From Treponema sp. (GTDB lineage Bacteria > Spirochaetota > Spirochaetia > Treponematales > Treponemataceae): DNA of 57,462 bases. The DNA is taken from contig JAFUFU010000012.1 of NCBI GenBank assembly GCA_017469785.1, positions 1 to 57,462 of the forward strand. The letters run 5' to 3'. The notes under the pieces are model-generated. The model did no database searches. It worked only from the letters and a program-made list of their open reading frames with translations, and was not told the DNA's origin. Position numbers and translations under genes: made by a program. Positions 34,044-41,349 of this stretch are shown here, piece by piece (the first letter of the stretch is position 1; the number at the start of each line of letters is the position of its first letter).

Positions 34044-34087
34044 TTTATAATCCGTTCAAATAGTTAAACTAATAAACTAAATATAAT
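34044..34087. promoter_or_regulatory. ArsR-type box, copy 2, in the mmpL-arsR divergent promoter
   Basis: 34050-34080 is the second copy of the 31-bp box, with core GTTCAAATAGTTAAAC. On the minus strand it spans the spacer of a promoter TTAGTT (34072-34067), 17 nt, TATAAA (34049-34044) reading into the MMPL gene, in the same relative position as copy 1. On the plus strand TATAAT (34082-34087), a possible -10 for arsR, abuts it. So the box can control pump and regulator together. Confidence 0.6.
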
Positions 34088-34157
34088 AATACAGCCTTAA
34101 ACTGTCAATAAGAAATTCAAATTTTTCTTAAAGTTTTTTTTAAGGAAAGGAGGATTT

Positions 34158-34496
34158 ATGATTGATCCTGCAAAACTCGCGGAAGCCCAGGACTTCTTTA
34201 AAGTCTGCATTCCGATTTTTACTGCCCTCGGAGACTCAACCCGCCAGAAACTCTGCCTCGACCTTGCCGCAGCAGGCACGGAAGGAATCAATGTGGCAGA
34301 CCTTGCCGGAAAGTCAATTCTTTCCCGTCCGGCAATATCACATCACCTCAAAGTCCTCAAGGATGCCGGAATCGTGGACCCGATCAAAAAAGGAACTCAA
34401 ATCTTCTATAAATTACGGCTCAAAGACGCACTGGTCCCAATGAAAACGCTCATTGAGGCCGTGGAAGAAATAGTTTCCGAGGAAGAGTCCACATAA
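34158..34496 (+). CDS. ArsR-family transcriptional regulator
   Basis: 112 residues with one winged helix-turn-helix: FTALGDSTRQKLCLDLAA, then the recognition region LSRPAISHHLKVLKDAGIV and the wing KKGTQIFYKL. The metal-binding cysteines of classic ArsR/SmtB sensors (CxC in the recognition helix) are absent, so it probably senses something other than a metal, such as a lipid or redox state. Strong RBS (AAGGAAAGGAGG, then ATTT). It diverges from the pump gene across a palindromic box, the standard layout of an autoregulated repressor. The downstream lolA-like gene has its own promoter, so arsR is not strictly part of that operon. Confidence 0.88.
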   Translation: MIDPAKLAEAQDFFKVCIPIFTALGDSTRQKLCLDLAAAGTEGINVADLAGKSILSRPAISHHLKVLKDAGIVDPIKKGTQIFYKLRLKDALVPMKTLIEAVEEIVSEEEST

Positions 34497-34533
34497 TAGA
34501 AAAAAAAGTCCGCAAGAAAATCGCAAATAAAAG

Positions 34534-34562
34534 TTGAAATATACTTTATCCTGCAATATAAT
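34534..34562 (+). promoter_or_regulatory. Sigma-70 promoter of the lolA2-barrel operon
   Basis: TTGAAA (34534-34539), exactly 17 nt, TATAAT (34557-34562): five of six and six of six to consensus, the strongest of the promoters in this locus. It has no copy of the 31-bp box, so this operon may be expressed constantly. Confidence 0.65.
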
Positions 34563-34598
34563 TTTAGAATATTCATTTCTAAATTTCAGGAGCAAGTT

Positions 34599-35414
34599 AT
34601 GAAAATCAACAAAAGAATCGCAATTGCCCTCTCAGTTATTGCACTTGGAACATCATTGTTTGCCGACGAAGCGTACGATATCATCAAGAAATCAACTACG
34701 CTCGATGCGCCGGACACTTCACAAGCAAAAATGATGCTTTACAATATCGAAAAGAACGGCGCAAAAGAAGAGATGCCAATGATGCAGTACGGCCGAAAGG
34801 TCAATGGCCTCAAAGACACCGTATTCGATATCCGCGGACCGGCAAAATCAAAGGATACGCGCGTTCTTCAGCAGGAACGAAGCGCCCGCGAGGACGACCG
34901 ATGGATTTACATGCCTCAGCTTAAACAGGTTCGCCGAATTCCTATGGGCGAGAGATACAAGCAGTTCGTAGGATGTGAATTCACATACAATGACATGGCA
35001 ATCCGTCACGTTGACGATGACAAACACGAGATGCTTGAAACGAACGTAAAAATCACAGTTCCAGGCGGCAGGAGCTACACTTGCTGGAAAATCAAGTCTG
35101 TTCCGCTCAAAAAATCAGAAGTCGAGTATTCATACCGAATTCAGTACATCGACAAAGAGACCTACCTTCCCGCAAAAATCGAGTATTTTGACAAGAAAGA
35201 CCAGTCAAAAATCATGAAGGTTTACACCACTGAAGACTGGATTTACCTCACTTCAAAAACCGGCAAAAAATACGTCATGCGCATGAAGGCACGTGTAGTG
35301 AACGAAAAAACCGGCCGACAGACCTACCTTGAAATCAAGGATCCAGTCATGGATGCAGGCGTTTCGGCAGCCTATTTCACACAGCAGTATCTTTCCAGCG
35401 GTAAAGCCCACTAA
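34599..35414 (+). CDS. Periplasmic LolA-like lipid/lipoprotein carrier, copy 2
   Basis: 271 residues with a cleavable signal peptide (MKINKRIAIALSVIALGTSLFA). The same family landmarks as copy 1 appear: DTVFDIRGPAKSKDTRVL, DDRWIYMPQLKQVRRI, KQFVGCEFTYNDMA and SYRIQYIDKETYLPAKIEYFD. Overall it is only moderately similar to copy 1, so the two probably play different parts (for example carrying different cargo or meeting different partners) and are not a recent duplication. It precedes the outer-membrane barrel by 40 nt on one transcript. Confidence 0.85.
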   Translation: MKINKRIAIALSVIALGTSLFADEAYDIIKKSTTLDAPDTSQAKMMLYNIEKNGAKEEMPMMQYGRKVNGLKDTVFDIRGPAKSKDTRVLQQERSAREDDRWIYMPQLKQVRRIPMGERYKQFVGCEFTYNDMAIRHVDDDKHEMLETNVKITVPGGRSYTCWKIKSVPLKKSEVEYSYRIQYIDKETYLPAKIEYFDKKDQSKIMKVYTTEDWIYLTSKTGKKYVMRMKARVVNEKTGRQTYLEIKDPVMDAGVSAAYFTQQYLSSGKAH

Positions 35415-35454
35415 AACAAGTTTTTACCTTGCTAAAAATTAAAAGAGGAATTTT

Positions 35455-37281
35455 ATGAAAAAGATTTTGTTTACGATGGCAGTCCTTTCGCTGGCGTCCC
35501 TTTCTTTCTCTCAGGATTTCGGTTTCGGAGATGATTTCGGCGGAAGCGATTATTCAAGCGATTTCGGCTCAGACAGCTTCGATTCAGCAGAACCAACCGT
35601 ATCAATCTCCGGAGAAGTCGGTGCAAAAGCCCGTGCATGGGGCGGCACCAAAAACGAAGACGATGAATTCGACACTCGCAACTACGATTCAGCATATGAT
35701 TTCAGCAAGTCAAAGACAGAGCCGAGCGCCCACGCAAACCTTGACTTCGCTTATTCCGGTGACTTTACAGACGCGGTAATCAAGCTCAAGTTCAACCAGA
35801 ACACAATCAAGGATTATCCGGAAGACATTATCGACGAAGCCTATGCAAGCGGTTCATTCAAAGACGGCCGTTTCCAGCTTAAAGCCGGTAAAATCAAGGA
35901 AGTATGGGGCAAGGGCGACAAAGTTCACGTCTTGGATAACTTCAACGCCAACGACTACTCTGACTTCATCTTCCCGGACTACATCGACCGCCGAATCGGT
36001 GAAATCATGTTCAAGACTACGGCAAACCTCTCATGGGATTACAACATCAAGCTTGAGGGAATCTACGCCCCCATGATGACGGCAGACCGATTCGCAGCCG
36101 AAGGCTCTATGCTCTATCCCTATGCACAGTCTAAGCTGACTGAAACGGTAAAAGGAATCCTTAAAGCTCAAGGCTCGGCATTGGCAAACAACGCTGTAGA
36201 TTTCGATGAAAAAACTATAGACGGTGACAGCCTTATCGGAGCCATTATGGATCTTTCTGAATTTTCAACAGACGATTTGTATGAGGACGACATCAGGACC
36301 ATCAAATACAGTCAGGCGGGCGCACGGCTTACCGGCACTCTCGGCGGAATCGACTGGGGCGCAAGCTACTACTACGGCCACTACAAGCAGCCAAGCGCGA
36401 ATGTAGAAAAATACGCGATTTACAGCAACGCTGAAACTATTAAGGCAGGTGCATGGCAGAAATATTACGCAACAGCCTTGAGCCAGATAAAGGCTGGTTT
36501 CAATGCAGCAGGAATGGGATCTGTAATAGCCACGATGACAGACGAGCAAATCTATGCGGCGGCGCAGGCAGGAACATTAGGAGACGCAGCAAAAGCCGCA
36601 GCTCTTTCTGAAAACAACGTAAAGGAACTGGTCGGTACAGAACTAAAGAACAACGGCTACACTCTCGACAACGCGCTCCCCTCACTCAACTACGATCAGG
36701 TTCAGGTATTCGGGCTTGAGGCGGCTTTCGTGCTCTGGAAGTTCAACACCAGATGGGAAGGCGCATACAACCTCACAGAGGATATTGCCGGTGACAATCC
36801 GTGGATTAAGAACAACTCTGTCTCATGGCTTGCAGGATTTGACATCGACCTTCCGATTCACAACCTCAACCTCAATGTTCAGGAAACAGGTACATACATT
36901 CTGAACAATGACAAAATCGAGAATAATACAGTCACTGTAGGCTATCTTGCAGGAAAGCCAATTGAAGTACCAATCGGAACAGCCGACGTAGACTACAACT
37001 CAGACGGCAAGTACACCAAGAACAAGCTCATCGTCCTTCTTTCTGACAAGTGGCTCAACGAAAAGCTCACCACAGAGGTTCAGGGAATTTATTGTTTTGA
37101 AGACAAAGGCTATATGGTCGCTCCGAAAGTCGAGTACAACGTTTCTGAAGGCCTGACATTCGGTCTCAGGGGCGTATACCTTTACTGCGACAACGAGAAC
37201 GGCGAGTTCTACAACTTCACGCAGAATGCAAAGAACCACGACAAAGCATTCGTAGAGCTGACGGCAAAATATCAGTTCTAG
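35455..37281 (+). CDS. Outer-membrane beta-barrel, likely partner of the MMPL export system
   Basis: 608 residues. Signal peptide MKKILFTMAVLSLASLSFSQ, then an unusual acidic N-terminal tail rich in Phe, Gly, Asp and Ser (FGFGDDFGGS, then SDFGSDSFDS), then a long stretch of amphipathic strands ending in ELTAKYQF, the C-terminal Phe signature. The stretch KAGKIKEVWGKGDKVHVLDNF in two parts, followed by NDYSDFIFPDYIDRR, resembles the 'WG.GD...D..N..D' region of the DUF1302-type barrels that accompany RND pumps with LolA-like partners in other bacteria. An Ala-rich helical insert is near residues 320-400. The F/D/S tail mirrors the insert in the MMPL second periplasmic loop. Likely final step of export across the outer membrane; cargo unknown. 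Confidence 0.75.
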   Translation: MKKILFTMAVLSLASLSFSQDFGFGDDFGGSDYSSDFGSDSFDSAEPTVSISGEVGAKARAWGGTKNEDDEFDTRNYDSAYDFSKSKTEPSAHANLDFAYSGDFTDAVIKLKFNQNTIKDYPEDIIDEAYASGSFKDGRFQLKAGKIKEVWGKGDKVHVLDNFNANDYSDFIFPDYIDRRIGEIMFKTTANLSWDYNIKLEGIYAPMMTADRFAAEGSMLYPYAQSKLTETVKGILKAQGSALANNAVDFDEKTIDGDSLIGAIMDLSEFSTDDLYEDDIRTIKYSQAGARLTGTLGGIDWGASYYYGHYKQPSANVEKYAIYSNAETIKAGAWQKYYATALSQIKAGFNAAGMGSVIATMTDEQIYAAAQAGTLGDAAKAAALSENNVKELVGTELKNNGYTLDNALPSLNYDQVQVFGLEAAFVLWKFNTRWEGAYNLTEDIAGDNPWIKNNSVSWLAGFDIDLPIHNLNLNVQETGTYILNNDKIENNTVTVGYLAGKPIEVPIGTADVDYNSDGKYTKNKLIVLLSDKWLNEKLTTEVQGIYCFEDKGYMVAPKVEYNVSEGLTFGLRGVYLYCDNENGEFYNFTQNAKNHDKAFVELTAKYQF

Positions 37282-37299
37282 GAATATCAGGAGAAAAAA

Positions 37300-37759
37300 A
37301 TGAAAAAGATTTCGATTTTATTGGCATTGCTGGCAGCCTTCGCTCTCACTTTTGTGACAACGGGCTGTAAAAACGGCGAGGACGGCGATGACGGACTGAG
37401 CGCCACGGATCTCGTTCTGAATGAAACCGGAAACAAGTGGTACAAATACGGAAAAGAGACTGGAGAAGAAAACAGCAAAGTAACAACTGACAGTTCCATC
37501 GACCTTGGTGATATTTACTAAATATGACACTTCGGAAAACAAGCTTGTAGTGGCAGCCGTTGGCGATGAATACTACGGTCTGACATCAAAAGAGTTGAGC
37601 CGCGGAAAATGGGCCGCAAGCGCTGTTTACTTACGAATTGCCGGAAGAATCTCATCAGTAAGTTCAGACCCAACAAGCGGCAAAGATTTAGTTACTGATA
37701 TTTCTTCTTGGGGCGACTTTACAGCTGAAAAATTGATAAAAAAACTCTTTGAGAACTAG
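37300..37759 (+). pseudogene. Small lipoprotein gene broken by a frameshift
   Basis: The first frame begins with a signal peptide and lipobox (TTGC) and runs 73 codons to TAA at 37519-37521. A second frame, open from 37484, continues with IFTKYDTSENKLVVAAVGDE and runs to a stop at 37757-37759. Removing one G at 37505-37508 would join them as a ~150-residue lipoprotein reading SSIDLVIFTKYD at the join. It follows the barrel gene by 18 nt with a good RBS (AGGAG). The break is either a real inactivating insertion or a sequencing error; no long homopolymer suggests programmed slippage. Confidence 0.6.
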
Positions 37760-37802
37760 CCATCCTAGAAATCGCTATTTTACTAGCGAAGTAATTTAGG
37801 AC

Positions 37803-37930
37803 TTCCTCACAGAGGACACAGAGCGCCTTTTATAATGGTAAGCCTTATACCTCAATGAATTTTTAGACTGAGGTATAAGGCTTTTTTTTACAAAATCCCT
37901 CTCCGTGCGCTCCTAGGCTCCGTGAGGAAT
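37803..37930. repeat. Inverted-repeat element (MITE-like), intergenic copy 1
   Basis: Begins TTCCTCACAGAGGACACAGA and ends with the inverted form CTCCGTGAGGAA followed by TTTAA. The outer arms match in part over ~25-30 nt. It encloses the terminator at 37840-37889. Related copies: 39554-39648 (inside rlmJ) and 41184-41330. Confidence 0.55.
37840..37889 (+). terminator. Intrinsic terminator after the lolA2-barrel operon
   Basis: Perfect 15-bp stem: AAGCCTTATACCTCA (37840-37854) with TGAGGTATAAGGCTT (37869-37883), loop 14 nt, followed by a run of eight T. Very strong. A weaker 6-bp hairpin is at 37772-37789. Confidence 0.9.
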
Positions 37931-38003
37931 TTAAAAAATCCTGCCGAGTGCGTTTTTTTTATCTGTGGAAACTTCTTCTGCTTTTGTATACAATAGAGAC
38001 ATT

Positions 38004-39311
38004 ATGGCAGAACTCATTCAACCGCGAGTCCTCAAGGGATTCAGAGACATTTTACCGGCCGCGGAAATCGTCCGCACAAACTTACAGGAAAAAATCACAG
38101 GCGTCTACCGCTCATTCGGATTCGTTCCGATTGACACGCCGGTACTGGAATACTCAGAAATCTTGCTCCGAAAATCAAACGGCGAGACAGAAAAACAGGT
38201 TTTCCGCTTCATGGACAACGGAAAGCGTGATGTCGCCCTCCGTTTTGACCTTACGGTGCCTTTTGCCCGCTTCACGGCTGAGCACGAGAGCGAGCTTTAC
38301 TTCCCCTTCAAGCGCTATCACATCGCAAAAGTCTGGCGAGGCGAAAAACCACAGGCCGGACGCTACCGTGAATTCGTACAGTGCGACATCGACACCGTGG
38401 GAAGCGACAGCGCCGCAAGCGATTTTGAGATTCTCTCAATCATGAAGGCCGCTCTGGCAGAAATCGGAGTAACAAATATCACAATTCACGTAAATCACCG
38501 CGGAATCTTCAACCGTTTCCTTGCAAAGCTGGGAGTTGCCGAAAAGAGCGAGGATATATTGCGCTCTGTGGACAAGCTTGCAAAGGTGGGCGAAGACGAA
38601 GTCAAAAAAGAGCTGATTGAATTCACTTCCTCAGGGGAAAAAGCCGCCGAGATTTTAAAATACATTGCGGGAGCCGGAGACTTTGAGTCAACCCTCAAAA
38701 TGATTGAAGAGATGAGCGGCGGTGAAAGCGAGGATTCCAAGCGTATGAGGGAAATCTACGAGATGATGAAGGCTGCAGGAATCGAATCCACCTACACTCT
38801 CGACCCGTCAATCACCCGCGGACTGGACTATTATACTGGCGTTGTATACGAAACCTTCCTGAACGACCTGCCATCAATCGGCTCGGTATGTTCCGGCGGC
38901 CGCTACGACAATCTTGCAGGCCTTTACACGAAGACTAGGCTTCCGGGCGTGGGTGCCTCAATCGGACTCGACCGTCTTATCGCCGGCCTTGAGCAGCTGG
39001 GAAAACTCGAAAGCAGGGGCAGCTATCTCGACGCTGAAATCTTCTGCATGGACAAAAATCTTGTGGTACTTTATCAAAAAGTCGCCGCAAATCTCCGCTC
39101 AAGAGGCGTAAAAGTCGAAGTTTTCCCAGAGGCAAAGTCGATGAAAGCCCAGTATGCCGTCACCGGAGCAAAGAAAATCAAATGGGGAATCTTGATTGGC
39201 ACAAACGAAGCCGAAAAGAATGCTGTCACCCTCAAAAACCTTGAGACCAGGGAGCAGTTTACGGAAATTTCGGTTGAAGCTGCGGCCGCAAAAATTCTCG
39301 CACAGGCATAA
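38004..39311 (+). CDS. hisS: Histidyl-tRNA synthetase
   Basis: 435 residues from the ATG at 38004; an upstream in-frame ATG at 37965 lies in the promoter region. Class II synthetase motifs are clear: motif 1 region VLKGFRDILP, motif 2 KVWRGEKPQAGRYREFVQCD, the histidine-binding signature LDYYTGVVYE after DPSITRG, and motif 3 GASIGLDRL. The C-terminal anticodon-binding domain follows. TATACAAT at 37987-37994 lies so close that the transcript would begin within ~3 nt of the ATG, and no Shine-Dalgarno is present, so initiation is probably leaderless. Followed after 3 nt by rlmJ. Confidence 0.95.
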   Translation: MAELIQPRVLKGFRDILPAAEIVRTNLQEKITGVYRSFGFVPIDTPVLEYSEILLRKSNGETEKQVFRFMDNGKRDVALRFDLTVPFARFTAEHESELYFPFKRYHIAKVWRGEKPQAGRYREFVQCDIDTVGSDSAASDFEILSIMKAALAEIGVTNITIHVNHRGIFNRFLAKLGVAEKSEDILRSVDKLAKVGEDEVKKELIEFTSSGEKAAEILKYIAGAGDFESTLKMIEEMSGGESEDSKRMREIYEMMKAAGIESTYTLDPSITRGLDYYTGVVYETFLNDLPSIGSVCSGGRYDNLAGLYTKTRLPGVGASIGLDRLIAGLEQLGKLESRGSYLDAEIFCMDKNLVVLYQKVAANLRSRGVKVEVFPEAKSMKAQYAVTGAKKIKWGILIGTNEAEKNAVTLKNLETREQFTEISVEAAAAKILAQA

Positions 39312-39314
39312 TAA

Positions 39315-40313
39315 ATGCTGTCGTATGTTCACGCCTATCATGCGGGCAATCACGCCGACATCTTAAAGCACCTCACCCTTTCGCTGATTCTTGAGCACCT
39401 GTGCAAGAAAGAAAAGCCTTTCTGCGTGATTGACACACACGCAGGAAGCGGAATCTACGACCTCCACGACGAGCGCGCCCAAAAGACCGGCGAAGCGGCA
39501 AGCGGAATTGAGAAAATTTTGACGCAGTTAAACTCAGATGAAGGCGGATTCAACTCACAGCTCCCACAGGGTTCACAGAGAGATTTCACCGACGGGAAAA
39601 ACTCTTCCCTAAAAAATGCCCTCTGTGCCCTCAAAAGCTCTGTGAGGAATTTAAAATTCAGCCGTCTCATAAAGGATTTCTACGCTCGCGGCCAATACCC
39701 TGGCTCTCCTTTGGTGGAGAATGCTTTTTTGCGCCCTGGCGACCAGCAGATTCTTTCAGAGCTGCACCCACGGGCTTTTGAGGAGCTTCGGGAGTGCTTT
39801 TATAATAGAAGAAAAGAATGCAAAGACAGCGAAAAGATTTTTGTAGAGCCAGCCCTTCACAAGCGGGACGGCTACGAGCTTTTAAAGGCCGTCACTCCGC
39901 CGAAAATCAAGCGGGGGCTGGCCGTAATCGACCCCAGCTTTGAGGACGCCAGCGACTTTTTTAAATGCGGCGAGGTGATTTCTGCCGTGCACAAAAAATG
40001 GAGCGCGGGAATAATCGCCCTCTGGTATCCCTTGGTCGCCCACCGTTCCGCCGAAATCTCCATGATGAAGGAGCGGATTGCAGGAGCAGTGGAATCAAGC
40101 GAGCCTAAAATTCATGAACCGAAGGTTCTAGACATACAAATGGAAATAAAGCGCAAGGAAGACATGACGGGTCTGGCCTCCCTCTACGGAAGCGGAATGT
40201 TCATCGTAAATTTTCCCTACCAGCTGGACGAAGAGATGAGAGAAATCCTTCCAGCATTGTCAGAGATTCTCGGCGAAACAGCCCGTGAGTGGAGCGTGGA
40301 GAAAATCTCTTGA
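39315..40313 (+). CDS. rlmJ: 23S rRNA (adenine2030-N6)-methyltransferase RlmJ with in-frame insertion
   Basis: 332 residues; the family is usually about 280. The N-terminus MLSYVHAYHAGNHADILKHL is diagnostic, followed by the SAM site DTHAGSGIYDL and YPGSPLVENAF. The catalytic motif, usually DPPY, reads DPSF (residues near 'AVIDPSFED'), an unusual change whose effect is not known. Between GIEKIL and YPGSPL the protein is about 31 residues longer than I recall for the E. coli enzyme; this extra piece is encoded by an inverted-repeat element (39554-39648). It should modify A2030 of 23S rRNA if still active. No RBS; probably translated by coupling to hisS. Confidence 0.88.
   Translation: MLSYVHAYHAGNHADILKHLTLSLILEHLCKKEKPFCVIDTHAGSGIYDLHDERAQKTGEAASGIEKILTQLNSDEGGFNSQLPQGSQRDFTDGKNSSLKNALCALKSSVRNLKFSRLIKDFYARGQYPGSPLVENAFLRPGDQQILSELHPRAFEELRECFYNRRKECKDSEKIFVEPALHKRDGYELLKAVTPPKIKRGLAVIDPSFEDASDFFKCGEVISAVHKKWSAGIIALWYPLVAHRSAEISMMKERIAGAVESSEPKIHEPKVLDIQMEIKRKEDMTGLASLYGSGMFIVNFPYQLDEEMREILPALSEILGETAREWSVEKIS
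39554..39648. repeat. Inverted-repeat element (MITE-like) inside rlmJ
   Basis: Left arm begins CTCACAGCTCCCACAGGG and runs to CACAGAGAG (39582); right arm runs from CCTCTGTGCCCTCAAAAGC to GTGAGGAA, followed by TTTAAAATT. The ending CTCYGTGAGGAATTTAA is shared with the intergenic copies at 37930 and 41330. At ~95 nt it accounts for the ~31 extra residues of RlmJ and keeps the frame open. Confidence 0.6.
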
Positions 40314-40338
40314 CAGGGAGAAATTCCTTTGTTATATT
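40310..40338 (+). promoter_or_regulatory. Near-consensus promoter upstream of the structured RNA
   Basis: Perfect TTGACA (40310-40315), 17 nt, TATATT (40333-40338). Its -35 overlaps the last codons of rlmJ. Expected start near 40345. Confidence 0.7.
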
Positions 40339-40343
40339 CTAAT

Positions 40344-40461
40344 TGTCGGGAGTGCCCTTGATAAAACCCATTGGGCTGCCTGCAAGGACTTTAAGCATGA
40401 GGGACTTAAAGATTTCGACATCATGGCTGTTTTGGTTTTTGCCACAACAGCCTTATTTTTT
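40344..40461 (+). ncRNA. Candidate structured RNA or attenuating leader upstream of queF
   Basis: The ~117-nt transcript from the promoter above can fold into a three-way junction: P1 TGTCG/CGACA (40344-40348 with 40416-40420), P2 CCTTG/CAAGG (40356-40360 with 40383-40387), P3 CTTTAAG/CTTAAAG (40389-40395 with 40405-40411). The P3 loop (AGGG) can pair with ACCC of the P2 loop. It ends in an intrinsic terminator. GGCTG in the P2 region (40374-40378) duplicates the terminator's 5' arm and could compete for CAGCC, a typical switch layout. I do not recognise it as a known preQ1 class. It may be a small RNA rather than a riboswitch, because queF starts 241 nt past the terminator. Confidence 0.5.
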
Positions 40462-40672
40462 CCTTCGCAAGTTTGTTTTCAATTGATTTTCTTCGACTTA
40501 TCAAGCCTGTTATCACATCATAAAATTCACCGTCATCAAAAGGTTTTAATTCTATAACACATGTGTACCCGCCATCTGTTTTTGTAAGCATGAGTCTTTT
40601 TCCGCTTTTCAGTTTTATTGACCTTATTACCAGTTTTCGATTATCATATCTCCCGGTCAGTTCGAAATCCAT
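40421..40672 (-). CDS. Possible small protein of unknown function
   Basis: 83 residues: MDFELTGRYDNRKLVIRSIK, then KLMLTKTDGGYTCVIELKPFDDG, ending in a Lys-rich helix (ISRRKSIENKLAKEKIRLL). The composition is protein-like, with possible beta strands and a basic tail, but the start codon has only a weak RBS (AGG directly before ATG). Its 3' end overlaps the terminator of the opposite-strand RNA. No family recognised. It fills most of the 389-nt gap between rlmJ and queF. Confidence 0.35.
   Translation of the reverse strand: MDFELTGRYDNRKLVIRSIKLKSGKRLMLTKTDGGYTCVIELKPFDDGEFYDVITGLISRRKSIENKLAKEKIRLLWQKPKQP
40425..40461 (+). terminator. Intrinsic terminator of the structured RNA
   Basis: GGCTGTT (40425-40431) pairs with AACAGCC (40446-40452), with an inner TGG/CCA extension, followed by TTATTTTTT. 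Confidence 0.8.
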
Positions 40673-40702
40673 CCTGACTTAAAACAAAACTAGGAGCGCA
40701 AA

Positions 40703-41179
40703 ATGCGTACACAATCAGAACTTGAGGGCGTAACTTTGCTGGGAAACACTGCCACGAAGTACCCTTCAGACTACTCGCCGGAAATCTTAGAAAAATTTCC
40801 AAACAAACATCCCGGCAACGACTACATGGTCACATTCAACTGCCCGGAATTCACATCACTCTGCCCAAAAACAGGTCAGCCGGACTTCGCTTCCATTACA
40901 ATCAACTACATTCCGGACGGATTTTTGGTGGAGTCAAAATCCTTAAAGCTCTATCTCTTCTCTTTCCGCAATCACGGTGACTTTCATGAAGACTGCGTGA
41001 ACATCATCATGAAGGATCTGGTGCGTCTTTTGGAGCCGAAATACCTTGAGGTCGAAGGAATCTTTACCCCCAGGGGCGGCATATCCATTTACCCCTTTGC
41101 AAACTACGGCAAAGCAGGCACGGAATACGAGAAAATCGCAAAATCACGATTATTCACATCTATTGATAGAAGAAAATAG
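40703..41179 (+). CDS. queF: NADPH-dependent preQ0 reductase QueF
   Basis: 158 residues, the short single-domain form. Catalytic cysteine C54 in [13 protein letters not shown] with D61, and the substrate-binding E77 in [24 protein letters not shown] (given here in family order). It reduces the nitrile of preQ0 to the amine of preQ1 in queuosine synthesis. RBS TAGGAG lies 7-8 nt before the ATG. The next gene is a queuosine-precursor transporter, so precursor uptake and reduction are paired here. Confidence 0.95.
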   Translation: MRTQSELEGVTLLGNTATKYPSDYSPEILEKFPNKHPGNDYMVTFNCPEFTSLCPKTGQPDFASITINYIPDGFLVESKSLKLYLFSFRNHGDFHEDCVNIIMKDLVRLLEPKYLEVEGIFTPRGGISIYPFANYGKAGTEYEKIAKSRLFTSIDRRK

Positions 41180-41183
41180 CCCC

Positions 41184-41330
41184 CCTCACAGAGCTAAAGA
41201 GGGCACAGAGTTTTCTTTTACAGGGAAGTCTTACATCTTAAAGCGTATTGTTTGAACATAGACGTAATTAAGATTAAAAATTCATACAAGAGGATTCTCT
41301 CTGTGAACTCTGTGTCCTCTGTGAGGAATT
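41184..41330. repeat. Inverted-repeat element (MITE-like), intergenic copy 2
   Basis: Left arm CCTCACAGAGCTAAAGAGGG (41184-41203) continues GCACAGAG; right arm (41297-41326) contains CTCTGTGTCCTCTGTGAGG, the reverse complement of that pattern, then AATTTAA. It separates queF from the transporter gene and ends just before the transporter's RBS. Confidence 0.55.
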
Positions 41331-41349
41331 TAATACAAGGAGTAAAATT

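Noticed and set aside
37772..37789. Hairpin TCGCTA/TAGCGA as main terminator
   Set aside because: No T-run follows; the real terminator is 50 nt downstream.
37965..38003. Longer hisS start at 37965
   Set aside because: It would lie upstream of and through the -10 element, and the extra residues do not fit the HisRS N-terminus.
40344..40461. SRP RNA, 6S RNA or preQ1 class I/II riboswitch as identity of the leader
   Set aside because: The conserved sequences I know for each are not present.
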